Assembly (NCBI RefSeq): GCF_002549795.1 | Contig: NZ_CP021435.1 | Location: 372,001-436,000 of the forward strand | Source: Halomonas beimenensis | Lineage (GTDB): Bacteria > Pseudomonadota > Gammaproteobacteria > Pseudomonadales > Halomonadaceae | Length of the DNA stretch: 64,000 nucleotides | Direction: 5' to 3' | Shown: positions 1 through 9,685 of the stretch, piece by piece | How the letters are laid out: the number at the start of each line of letters is the position of its first letter | How positions within the stretch are numbered: position 1 is the stretch's first letter | Position numbers and translations under genes: made by a program | The notes under the pieces: model-generated | Database searches by the model: none | The model's input: the letters and a program-made list of their open reading frames with translations, nothing else | Told to the model about the DNA's origin: nothing

Positions 1-1
1 C

Positions 2-649
2 GCGGGGCTTCCCCTGCTGGTACTGGGCGCCGTGGGCTCCTATCTCGCCGGCCTCGGCCTGGCCCCCACCGCCGAGGCGGCCCTGGTCACCTATACCTGG
101 CCGGTGATGTTCGTGGTGCTCAGCCAGTGGACCCTGCACGGGCGGGTGCCCGGGACGGTCATCGGCGGGGCGCTGGTGGCCTTCTCCGGGGCGGCGCTGC
201 TGCTGGCGCCCCAGCTAGGGTCGGGCGGGATCGCCGAGCATCTGCCGGGCTACCTGTTGGCGCTGCTGTCCGGTTGCTGTTGGGCGCTCTACTCCTGGCT
301 CTGCCAGCGGGCGCCGGTCTCGCTGGCGGCGGTGATGCCGCGGTTGTTCCTGCTGGCCAGCGTCATCGCCGCGGCGGCCAGCCTCGGGATCGAGGGGCGT
401 GCGGTGATGCCCGATCTCGGCGCCCTGGTCGCCGCCCTGGCCCTGGGGCTGGGGCCCTACGGCCTGGCCATGGTGTCCTGGGATCGGGCGCTGCGCCTCG
501 GTCGCAGTGGCCTGGTCGGCAGCCTGGCCTACGGGGTGCCGGTCCTGGCGGCGTGCTTCCTGGTGATCGGGGGCGCGGCCACGCCGGACTGGCGCCTGCC
601 CGCCGCGGCGGCGCTGGTGGTGGCCGGTTGTGCCCGGGCCAGCCGGTGA
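2..649 (+). CDS. EamA/DMT-family transporter, 5' end outside the window
   Basis: This is the C-terminal part of a drug/metabolite-transporter (EamA) family inner-membrane protein. The reading frame is open from the first bases, so the true start lies upstream of the window. About 215 residues are visible and form roughly six or seven hydrophobic helices with short polar loops. They include a TYTWPVMFVVLSQ segment, which fits the start of an EamA domain, and a second half resembling an internal repeat (around LLSGCCWALYSWLCQ). Family members usually have ten helices and about 300 residues, so about a third is missing here. The substrate cannot be read from the sequence; relatives export amino acids or other small metabolites. 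Confidence 0.75.
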   Translation, partial: AGLPLLVLGAVGSYLAGLGLAPTAEAALVTYTWPVMFVVLSQWTLHGRVPGTVIGGALVAFSGAALLLAPQLGSGGIAEHLPGYLLALLSGCCWALYSWLCQRAPVSLAAVMPRLFLLASVIAAAASLGIEGRAVMPDLGALVAALALGLGPYGLAMVSWDRALRLGRSGLVGSLAYGVPVLAACFLVIGGAATPDWRLPAAAALVVAGCARASR

Positions 650-785
650 GGCCGGGGGCTCGCTGACGCCTGCGGGCCGGTGGCCGCGGTCACCGCCCCG
701 TCGCCTGCCGACGCACGCAGCGTTTGCGCGAAGCCATGCCTGCCGTCCACCTTGAGAGGAGCCGACGACCGGGAGGGCGAAGAGG

Positions 786-1445
786 ATGGCGCATGATGCC
801 GAGCGTCTCGAGGTGGGCCGACCGCAGGGCATGTCCGTGATCAGCCTGCTGTTGCTGGCCAACGGCCTGACCTTCCTGGTCGAGCTGATCCTGCCTCGGC
901 CGATGTTCCAGTACTTCGCGCTCTGGCCCCTGGGCGAGGCCCCGGCGACCCTGCCCTTGCCCATCGACATGCCGGTGGGCGAGTTCCACCTCTGGCAGCT
1001 GCTGAGCTATGCCTTCCTCCACGGCAGCCTCTTTCACCTCTTCATCAACATGTTCGTGCTGTGGATGTTCGGCAGCCCCCTGGAGCGCGACTGGGGCAGC
1101 CAGCGCTTCGCCGTCTACTACTTCCTGTGCGTGCTGGGAGCGGGGGCGGTGCAGCTGCTGGTCGTCTCGACGGGGGACTTCGCGCCCACCGTGGGGGCCT
1201 CCGGCGGCGTCTATGCGCTGCTGCTGGCCTTCGGCATGCGCTATCCCAACCAGTACATCCTGCTGCTGATCCCGCCGATTCCCATGAAGGCCAAGTACTT
1301 CGTCATCGTCATCGGCGTGGTCGAGCTGTGGTCCGGCATCGCCGGCACCCGGGAGGGCGTGGCGCACTTCGCCCACCTGGCGGGGATGGTGGTGGGGCTC
1401 TTCCTGCTGCTGAGCTGGCGCCAGCGGCCGCCGTCGCGGTGGTAG
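786..1445 (+). CDS. Rhomboid family intramembrane serine protease
   Basis: This 219-residue polytopic protein is predicted to cleave transmembrane substrates inside the inner membrane. The catalytic dyad is visible: Ser139 in the GASG motif and His197 in AHFAHLAG. A conserved HLFINM segment near residue 84 fits the rhomboid HxxxN motif. Six hydrophobic segments match the bacterial rhomboid core, and no extra cytoplasmic domain is present. The start at 786 follows a GGAGGG tract; an alternative ATG lies seven bases downstream. It stands alone between the exporter and the convergent nrdAB genes. Physiological substrates are unknown. Confidence 0.88.
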   Translation: MAHDAERLEVGRPQGMSVISLLLLANGLTFLVELILPRPMFQYFALWPLGEAPATLPLPIDMPVGEFHLWQLLSYAFLHGSLFHLFINMFVLWMFGSPLERDWGSQRFAVYYFLCVLGAGAVQLLVVSTGDFAPTVGASGGVYALLLAFGMRYPNQYILLLIPPIPMKAKYFVIVIGVVELWSGIAGTREGVAHFAHLAGMVVGLFLLLSWRQRPPSRW

Positions 1446-1529
1446 CGCCGGTTTCTTGCCCCGGCCAGTGGCGAAGCCTGATCCAGGAGTGGAAGCGGGC
1501 GGTGCGCCTGACGGTGTGGTGTCATCATG

Positions 1530-1560
1530 AAAATGGCCGATGCCCCTGGGCATCGGCCAT
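1530..1560 (-). terminator. Rho-independent terminator of nrdAB
   Basis: A perfect 13-bp stem (arms 1533-1545 and 1548-1560) with a 2-base loop lies 32 bases past the nrdB stop. On the minus strand the stem is followed by TTTTCATGAT. The position and T-rich tail fit an intrinsic terminator for nrdAB. Confidence 0.8.
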
Positions 1561-1592
1561 AGTTCCGGCTTCTCGGAATGCGTGCCCGTCGA

Positions 1593-2840
1593 TCAATCCC
1601 AGCTCAGCGCGCCGCCCACCTGGTACTCGGTGACGCGGGTCTCGAAGAAGTTCTTCTCCTTGCGCAGGTCGATGATCTCGCTCATCCACGGGAAGGGGTT
1701 CTCGGCGCCCGGGAACTGCTCCTTCAGGCCGATCTGCGCCAGGCGGCGGTTGCAGATGAAGTGCAGGTACTCCTCCATGATCGCCGCGTTCATGCCCAGC
1801 ACGCCGCGGGGCATGGTGTCGCGGGCGTAGGCGATCTCCAGCTCGGTGCCCTCGAGGATCATCTGGGTGACCTCGTCCTGGAACTCCGGGGTCCACAGGT
1901 GCGGGTTCTCGATCTTGATCTGGTTGATCATGTCCACGCCGAAGTTCAGGTGCATGGACTCGTCGCGCAGGATGTACTGGAACTGCTCGGCGACGCCGGT
2001 CATCTTGTTGCGCCGGCCCATGGACAGGATCTGGCTGAAGCCGCAGTAGAAGAAGATGCCCTCGGTCACGCAGTAGAAGGCGATCAGGTTGCGCAGCAGC
2101 TCCTGGTCGGTCTCCGGGGTGCCGGTGTGGAAGTCCGGGCGGGCCAGCGACTGGGTGTGCTTGAGGCTCCAGGCGGACTTGGCGGCCACCGAGGGCACCT
2201 CGCGGTACATGTTGAAGACCTCGCCCTCGTCCATGCCCAGCGACTCCACGCAGTACTGGTAGGCGTGGGTGTGGATGGCCTCCTCGAAGGCCTGGCGAAG
2301 CAGGTACTGGCGGCACTCCGGGTTGGTGATCAGGCGGTAGACGGCCAGCACCAGGTTGTTGGCGACCAGCGAGTCCGCGGTGGAGAAGTAGCCCAGGCTG
2401 CGCTCGACGATGCGGCGCTCGTCGGCGGTAAGGCCGTCGGCGCTCTTCCACAGCGCGATGTCGGCGTTCATGTTCACTTCCTGGGGCATCCAGTGGTTGG
2501 CGCTGCCGTCCAGGTACTTCTGCCAGGCCCACTCGTACTTGAAGGGCACCAGCTGGTTGAGGTCGGCGCGGGCGTTGATCATGCGCTTCTGGTCGACCTC
2601 GATGCGCGCCGCGCCCATCTCCAGCTCCTCCAGGCCGGCGGCCACGTCCAGCTCCTCGAGGGACTGCTTGGCGCGGGTCAGGCGGTCCTGGTCGGCGGCG
2701 GCGTACTGGCCGGCGCTCTCGCGGACCTCCTCGGCGGGGGCCTCGGCCCTGGGCTCAACGGCGGGCTGCGGGGCGGGCGCCGGCTGGGGCGCCTCGGCGA
2801 TCGCGGTATCGTCTTCGTGGAACTCGTTCCAATCGATCAT
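1593..2840 (-). CDS. nrdB: Class Ia ribonucleoside-diphosphate reductase, beta (radical) subunit
   Basis: NrdB carries the di-iron/tyrosyl-radical cofactor that starts ribonucleotide reduction in complex with NrdA. The protein has 415 residues. Metal ligands and radical site can be placed by the E. coli spacing: Asp156 (in TAD), Glu187, His190 and Tyr194 (EEAIHTHAY), the same 31-residue Asp-Glu and 7-residue Glu-Tyr distances as E. coli D84/E115/Y122. The radical tyrosine is therefore present, which argues against a class Ic Mn/Fe enzyme. The first 45 residues are Ala/Pro/Glu-rich and look like an unstructured extension. The gene is downstream of nrdA on the same strand, 134 bp away, and ends at a strong terminator. 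Confidence 0.96.
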   Translation of the reverse strand: MIDWNEFHEDDTAIAEAPQPAPAPQPAVEPRAEAPAEEVRESAGQYAAADQDRLTRAKQSLEELDVAAGLEELEMGAARIEVDQKRMINARADLNQLVPFKYEWAWQKYLDGSANHWMPQEVNMNADIALWKSADGLTADERRIVERSLGYFSTADSLVANNLVLAVYRLITNPECRQYLLRQAFEEAIHTHAYQYCVESLGMDEGEVFNMYREVPSVAAKSAWSLKHTQSLARPDFHTGTPETDQELLRNLIAFYCVTEGIFFYCGFSQILSMGRRNKMTGVAEQFQYILRDESMHLNFGVDMINQIKIENPHLWTPEFQDEVTQMILEGTELEIAYARDTMPRGVLGMNAAIMEEYLHFICNRRLAQIGLKEQFPGAENPFPWMSEIIDLRKEKNFFETRVTEYQVGGALSWD

Positions 2841-2879
2841 GCTGTCCTCTCCCGGTGGTGGGCCGGATGCTGCTCAGGA

Positions 2880-2974
2880 GCGCCGCCAAGCGGCGCCCCT
2901 GGTGCGATAAGGTGGTGTGAAGGCCGCAAGGTCGGCACCTTACGGCTTGTCGCTAGGCGCTTGTCGCTCGGCGC
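2880..2974. repeat. nrdA-nrdB spacer with two short hairpins and a tandem duplication
   Basis: The spacer between nrdA and nrdB holds a perfect 7-bp hairpin (2880-2886 with 2890-2896, 3-base loop). It also holds an AAGGT/ACCTT mini-hairpin near 2930-2943. Next to the nrdA stop is an imperfect tandem duplication of a GCTTGTCGCT unit (about 2945-2971). It could attenuate transcription or stabilise the 3' end of nrdA mRNA; no T-run follows the stems, so it does not look like a full terminator. Confidence 0.5.
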
Positions 2975-5884
<2,910 letters not shown>

Positions 5885-5969
5885 GGCGCCGGGGTTCCCT
5901 ACCTTGATGTGTCGGTGGACGAGGGCCGCCGTAGGGCGACTGTTGACAGAATTCGGGGTGCTTGCTATG

Positions 5970-6016
5970 GCACAGGATGTGGTGTCCTCGCCGAGGTCGA
6001 GCACAAGATAGTGTGC
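5970..6016. promoter_or_regulatory. Pair of NrdR boxes
   Basis: Two 16-bp sites resemble the NrdR consensus ACACWATATATWGTGT. Site 1 is 6001-6016 (GCACAAGATAGTGTGC, 12/16 matches). Site 2 is 5970-5985 (GCACAGGATGTGGTGT, 11/16). They are offset by 31 bp, three helical turns, the spacing typical of NrdR box pairs. Site 1 covers the predicted -10 of nrdA and site 2 lies just downstream of the expected start point, a repressor geometry. nrdR itself is not in the window. Confidence 0.75.
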
Positions 6017-6033
6017 TTTCTGCCGCTCATCAA
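6005..6033 (-). promoter_or_regulatory. nrdAB promoter
   Basis: On the minus strand, TTGATG (-35, 6028-6033) and TATCTT (-10, 6005-6010) are separated by exactly 17 bp. Each matches the sigma-70 consensus at four of six positions. The leader to the nrdA ATG would be about 115 nt. The -10 lies inside the upstream NrdR box, which supports it as the regulated promoter. Confidence 0.6.
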
Positions 6034-6052
6034 GTGGATAACTTGTGGATGG
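6033..6052 (+). promoter_or_regulatory. Two DnaA-box-like sites upstream of nrdA
   Basis: AGTGGATAA (6033-6041) and TGTGGATGG (6044-6052) differ from the DnaA box TGTGGATAA by one and two bases. They sit in tandem 11 bp apart and abut the nrdA -35. E. coli nrdAB is known to be controlled by DnaA boxes upstream of its promoter, so the same link between replication and dNTP supply is plausible. No AT-rich unwinding region is present, so this is not an origin. Confidence 0.5.
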
Positions 6053-6228
6053 CCTGTGGCCTTCCGGGGGGTGTTTCTAGGCCTCGGCGCGAGCCCGCGT
6101 GGTTGGGCCTTCGGCGCGATTTTCGCCGTCAAGGCGTTTGAGCGAAGGGCGGCGATGTCGGGTATCCTTTAGCTATTGACGGTTGGCAAACGACGCCGGC
6201 CCTGACGCATGCCCCATCGAGGAACAGA

Positions 6229-6942
6229 ATGGACGAGAGCCTGGACCCCCGTGAACAGGATCATGTGCTGATCATCGAGGATGATGAGCGCCTGGCCGAG
6301 TTGACCCGCGACTATCTCGAGGCCAATGGCTTCCGGGTGACCCTGGAGGCCGACGGCGCCCAGGGCGTCGAGCGGATTCTCAACCTGCAGCCGGACCTGG
6401 TCATCCTGGACCTGATGCTGCCCGGCGAGGACGGCCTCTCGATCTGTCGGCGCGTGCGCTCGGACTACCCCGGCCCGATCCTCATGCTCACCGCGCGCAC
6501 CGACGACATGGATCAGGTGCTGGGGCTGGAGATGGGCGCCGACGACTACGTGGCCAAGCCGGTCCAGCCCCGGGTGCTGCTGGCCCGCATGCGCGCCCTG
6601 CTGCGCCGCCGGGAAGCCGGGGCGGCCGGCGAGGAGCAGCGCCTGGTGTTCGGCGACCTGGAGATCGACAATGCCACCCGGGAGGCCTTCCTCGCCGGGG
6701 AGCGCATCGACCTGACCAGCGCCGAGTTCGACCTGCTCTGGCTGCTGGCCAGCAACGCCGGGCGGGTGCTGACCCGCGAGGAAATCTTCGCCCAGCTGCG
6801 CGGCATCAAGTACGACGGCCAGGATCGGTCCATCGACGTGCGCGTCTCGCGCATTCGTCCCAAGATCGGCGACGATCCCAACCAGCCGCAACGGATCAAG
6901 ACCGTGCGCAGCAAGGGCTACCTCTTCGTCAAGGACGGCTGA
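6229..6942 (+). CDS. rstA: OmpR-family response regulator, RstA-like
   Basis: This 237-residue regulator has an N-terminal receiver domain and a C-terminal winged-helix DNA-binding domain. The acidic pair Asp18/Asp19, phospho-acceptor Asp61 (VILDLMLPG), a Thr near 88 and Lys110 are in place, so it should be phosphorylated normally. The wording around LALEMGADDY-type and PAVLLAR-type segments (here LGLEMGADDY, PRVLLARMRALLR) resembles E. coli RstA more than other OmpR members, hence the name, with moderate certainty. The start follows a GGAACA tract. Its stop shares a base with the start of the sensor kinase, indicating translational coupling. Target genes are not evident here. Confidence 0.85.
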   Translation: MDESLDPREQDHVLIIEDDERLAELTRDYLEANGFRVTLEADGAQGVERILNLQPDLVILDLMLPGEDGLSICRRVRSDYPGPILMLTARTDDMDQVLGLEMGADDYVAKPVQPRVLLARMRALLRRREAGAAGEEQRLVFGDLEIDNATREAFLAGERIDLTSAEFDLLWLLASNAGRVLTREEIFAQLRGIKYDGQDRSIDVRVSRIRPKIGDDPNQPQRIKTVRSKGYLFVKDG

Positions 6943-8579
6943 TGGCCCCTTCCCGCCTGCTGCCCCGTGCCCTGGCCGACAGCACCTTCCTGCGGGTCTA
7001 CGTGCTGCTGGCCCTGGCCCTGGTGCTGATCTTCGCCCTGGCGCTGCTGGCCATCACCGTCGTCGACAAGGTGCGTCGCCAGCACTACCAGGAGCAGCTG
7101 GCCGAGGCGCCGATGACCCTCCTGACCGCCCAGCTCGCCGAGCTGCCGAGGCCGCGTCGAGCCGAATGGCTGAGCGAACAGGGCGCCCGCCTGGCCATCC
7201 GCCTGTCGCTGCATGACCTGGAAGACCATCCGCTGAACTATTTCGAGCGGGCTCGCCTGGAGGGCGGTCAGACCCTGGTCAGCCAGACCGAGGCCGCGGG
7301 CTGGCGACTCCTCCGTCGCCTGCCCGGCGAGGACCGCCTGCTGCAGGCCCAGCTGGCCAGCCTGGGGGAGCACCAGCTGATGGGGCTGGCGCGGCTGCTC
7401 GGTGAGTGGCTGCTGGCGGTGCCGGCCGAGCGGCGTGCGGCGCGGGTGGAACGGCTGCAGAGCCCGGTGATCCGGCTGCGGCTCACCGACGCCCCGCCCG
7501 AGGGGCTCGACCCCGCCCGGCTCGCGGGCTTGAGCGATACCGAGGTGGTGGTCCGCCTGCTGCCCCAGCGCTGGGCCATGTCGCTGTACCTTCGCCTGTC
7601 CGGGGAAACGGGCCGGATGCAGTGGGTGGAGGTCGGCCCCCTCTATGCCTTCGAGCCCCTGCCGGCTTCGCTGTTGCTGGTGCTGCTGCTGTTGTTGCTG
7701 GTGATGCTCGCGGTGATCATCTACCTGATCGTGCGCAGCGTGGAGGCCCGCATGGTGCGCCTCGAGCTGGCGGCCACGCGCATCGCCGCCGGTCGCCTCG
7801 ACACCCGGGTCAAGATCGAGGGCAGCGACTTCATCGGGCGGCTGGGGATGGCCCTGAACGGCATGGCCGCCCAGGTGCAGTCGTTGCTGCGCGGCCAGCA
7901 GGACATGATGCGTGCGGTGTCCCATGAGCTGCGCACGCCGGTGGCGCGGATCCGCTTCGCCGTGCAGATGGTCGAGGACATGACGGACGATCCGACGGTA
8001 CGCCGCCACCTGCAGGGCATCGACACCGACATCGCCGAACTCGACGACCTGGTCGACGAGATCCTGACCTATGCCCGGCTGGGCAGCGAGCAGGCCAACG
8101 GGGTGGAGTTCGAGACCTCGCTGGTGGAATGCCGGGCCATGGCCGAACGGGTCATCGAGGCGCTCCACCCGCTGCACGCTCACCTGTCCCTCCGCCTCTC
8201 GCCGGGGGCGGAGGTGGAGGCCACGGCGGAGCCGCGCTACCTGCAGCGGGCGTTGCAGAACCTGGTGGCCAACGCCTGCCGTCACGCCCACGCCCGGGTG
8301 ATGATTCGCGTGCACGGCGAACCCCGGCTGGTGCGCATTGACGTCGAGGACGACGGGCCCGGCGTGCCGGTCGCCAAGCGCGGCGAGATCTTCAAGCCCT
8401 TCTCGCGCCTCGACGACAGTCGCGCGCGGCGCTCGGGAGGCTACGGACTGGGGCTGTCCATCGTCCAGAAGGTCATGGCCTGGCATGGCGGCAGCGTCAT
8501 GGTCGACGACAGCCCGGCGCTGGGCGGGGCGCGCTTCACCCTGCTGTTGCCGCAGCGCACCAACGCCCGGGAAGCGTAG
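6942..8579 (+). CDS. rstB: Sensor histidine kinase, RstB-like
   Basis: This 545-residue inner-membrane kinase is the partner of the preceding regulator. It has a transmembrane helix at about 19-40, a periplasmic sensor region of about 200 residues, a second helix at about 242-264, a HAMP segment, and the kinase core. The H-box is AVSHELRTP with phosphorylated His328. The N-box (NLVANACRHA), G1 (EDDGPGVP) and G2 (GYGLGLSI) are intact. It is about 110 residues longer than E. coli RstB, most of the excess being periplasmic, so the signal may differ. The ATG overlaps the regulator's TGA by one base. Confidence 0.85.
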   Translation: MAPSRLLPRALADSTFLRVYVLLALALVLIFALALLAITVVDKVRRQHYQEQLAEAPMTLLTAQLAELPRPRRAEWLSEQGARLAIRLSLHDLEDHPLNYFERARLEGGQTLVSQTEAAGWRLLRRLPGEDRLLQAQLASLGEHQLMGLARLLGEWLLAVPAERRAARVERLQSPVIRLRLTDAPPEGLDPARLAGLSDTEVVVRLLPQRWAMSLYLRLSGETGRMQWVEVGPLYAFEPLPASLLLVLLLLLLVMLAVIIYLIVRSVEARMVRLELAATRIAAGRLDTRVKIEGSDFIGRLGMALNGMAAQVQSLLRGQQDMMRAVSHELRTPVARIRFAVQMVEDMTDDPTVRRHLQGIDTDIAELDDLVDEILTYARLGSEQANGVEFETSLVECRAMAERVIEALHPLHAHLSLRLSPGAEVEATAEPRYLQRALQNLVANACRHAHARVMIRVHGEPRLVRIDVEDDGPGVPVAKRGEIFKPFSRLDDSRARRSGGYGLGLSIVQKVMAWHGGSVMVDDSPALGGARFTLLLPQRTNAREA

Positions 8580-8597
8580 ATCGGGGAAGCGGCCCAG

Positions 8598-8624
8598 GCC
8601 GGACAAGCCGAAGGCGCATCCGGC
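8598..8624. repeat. REP-like palindrome
   Basis: GCCGGA (8598-8603) pairs with TCCGGC (8619-8624), and GCC/GGC pair inside. The shape and GCCGGATGCG wording on the minus strand resemble enterobacterial REP elements. A near-identical motif with a perfect 13-bp stem recurs at 54196-54228. Both lie just after a plus-strand gene and before a convergent one. Confidence 0.55.
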
Positions 8625-8631
8625 GAGCAGA

Positions 8632-8663
8632 GGGCATGTCCGGCCCCGGCCATCCGGACGCCC
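8632..8663. terminator. Hairpin between convergent rstB and metR
   Basis: GTCCGG (8638-8643) pairs with CCGGAC (8654-8659), extended by GGGC (8632-8635) with GCCC (8660-8663) across a 2-base bulge. It sits between two converging genes and could end both transcripts. No T-run follows on either strand, so the assignment is tentative. Confidence 0.4.
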
Positions 8664-8667
8664 GTCG

Positions 8668-9582
8668 TCATGCCGGCTTGATGCCCTCCAGCACCCCGAA
8701 GGAGGTCTCCCGGGCGGTGCGCAGGAAGTCCTCCATCCAGGGCGCCTCCCGGGTCTCCTCGCGGATCGCCGCGAACAGGGTGCTCCAGACGCCCTGTTCG
8801 CCCAGCGGCACCGCCTTCACGTAGTCCCGCTCCAGGTACTCGGTCAGGGCCCAGTTGGGCAGGGCGCAGACGCCGCGGCCGCTGGCCACCAGCTGCATCA
8901 TCATGATCGTCAGCTCGGCGGTGCGCACCTCCCGGGGCTTCACCCCGGCCGGGTCGAGGAACTGGGTGAAGACGTCCAGCCGCGAATGCTCGACCGGATA
9001 GGTGATCAGGGTTTCCTCGGCCAGGTCGCCCGGGGTCACGAAGGGTCGGCCGGCGAGTCGGTGCTGCCGGGCGACGGCGAGCAGGCCCTCGTAGCGGAAC
9101 AGCGGTTCGTAGTGCACGCCGGTGAGCGGCTGGGGATCGGCGGTGATCACCAGGTCGAGCTGCTCCCGGGCCAGTGCCGGCAACGGGTCGAAGTGATGCC
9201 CCCCGGGAATGTCGATCTCCACCTCGGGCCAGTGGTCACGGAAGTGGTCCACGGTGGGCATCAGCCACTGGAAGCAGCTGTGGCACTCGATGGCCATGTG
9301 CAGGCGACCCTGCTCGTCACCCGCCAGCCTGGCCAGGTCGCGCTCCGCCATGCGCACCTGGGGCAGCACCTGCTCGGCGAGCGACAGCAGCCGCAGGCCC
9401 GCCCGGGTGAATTCCACCGGGCGGGTCTTGCGCAGGAACAGCGGACTGCCCAGGCGCTCCTCCAGGTCCTTGATCTGGTGGGAGAGGGCCGACTGGGTCA
9501 GGTGGACCCGCTCGGCGGCCTCTACCAGGGAGCCGGCGTCGCGCAGGGCGACCAGGGTGCGGAGGTGACGGAGTTCGAGCAT
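8668..9582 (-). CDS. metR: LysR-family transcriptional activator of methionine synthesis
   Basis: This 304-residue LysR-type regulator is transcribed divergently from metE, the classic MetR arrangement. An N-terminal winged helix-turn-helix (about residues 4-63, with AAERVHLTQSALSHQIKDLE) is followed by a two-lobed effector domain, which in MetR proteins binds homocysteine. The IECHSCFQWLMPTVDHFR segment near residue 97 is characteristic of MetR. It should activate metE when homocysteine accumulates and probably represses itself. The start at 9582 is six bases from a MetR-box-like site. Confidence 0.92.
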   Translation of the reverse strand: MLELRHLRTLVALRDAGSLVEAAERVHLTQSALSHQIKDLEERLGSPLFLRKTRPVEFTRAGLRLLSLAEQVLPQVRMAERDLARLAGDEQGRLHMAIECHSCFQWLMPTVDHFRDHWPEVEIDIPGGHHFDPLPALAREQLDLVITADPQPLTGVHYEPLFRYEGLLAVARQHRLAGRPFVTPGDLAEETLITYPVEHSRLDVFTQFLDPAGVKPREVRTAELTIMMMQLVASGRGVCALPNWALTEYLERDYVKAVPLGEQGVWSTLFAAIREETREAPWMEDFLRTARETSFGVLEGIKPA

Positions 9583-9587
9583 GATCC

Positions 9588-9600
9588 TGAGATGTGTTCA
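9588..9600. promoter_or_regulatory. Candidate MetR box between metR and metE
   Basis: TGAGATGTGTTCA matches the MetR consensus TGAA-N5-TTCA at seven of eight fixed positions. It lies in the 103-bp divergent region, next to the metR start. The rest of the region is AT-rich for this genome and presumably contains both promoters. Confidence 0.45.
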
Positions 9601-9685
9601 TGTTGTGGATTAGCAAGTTTAGTTTGATTCAGCCATGCTGGCCAGCCAGACTCCGTAGCATCATTCATGATTATGGGGTTTCAAC

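Noticed and set aside
1593..2840. nrdB as a class Ic (Mn/Fe, tyrosine-less) subunit
   Set aside because: The radical tyrosine is present as Tyr194 at the correct spacing from Glu187 and His190.
5943..5971. TTGACA with a 17-bp spacer and an extended TGC-TATGGC on the plus strand
   Set aside because: The -10 matches at only three positions, and the next plus-strand gene begins 258 bp downstream. I prefer the minus-strand nrdA promoter and did not list this as a feature, though an rstA promoter is not excluded.
6033..6052. DnaA-like boxes as part of a replication origin
   Set aside because: There are only two imperfect boxes, no AT-rich unwinding region and no dnaA, dnaN or gidA neighbourhood. 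Regulation of nrdA explains them better.
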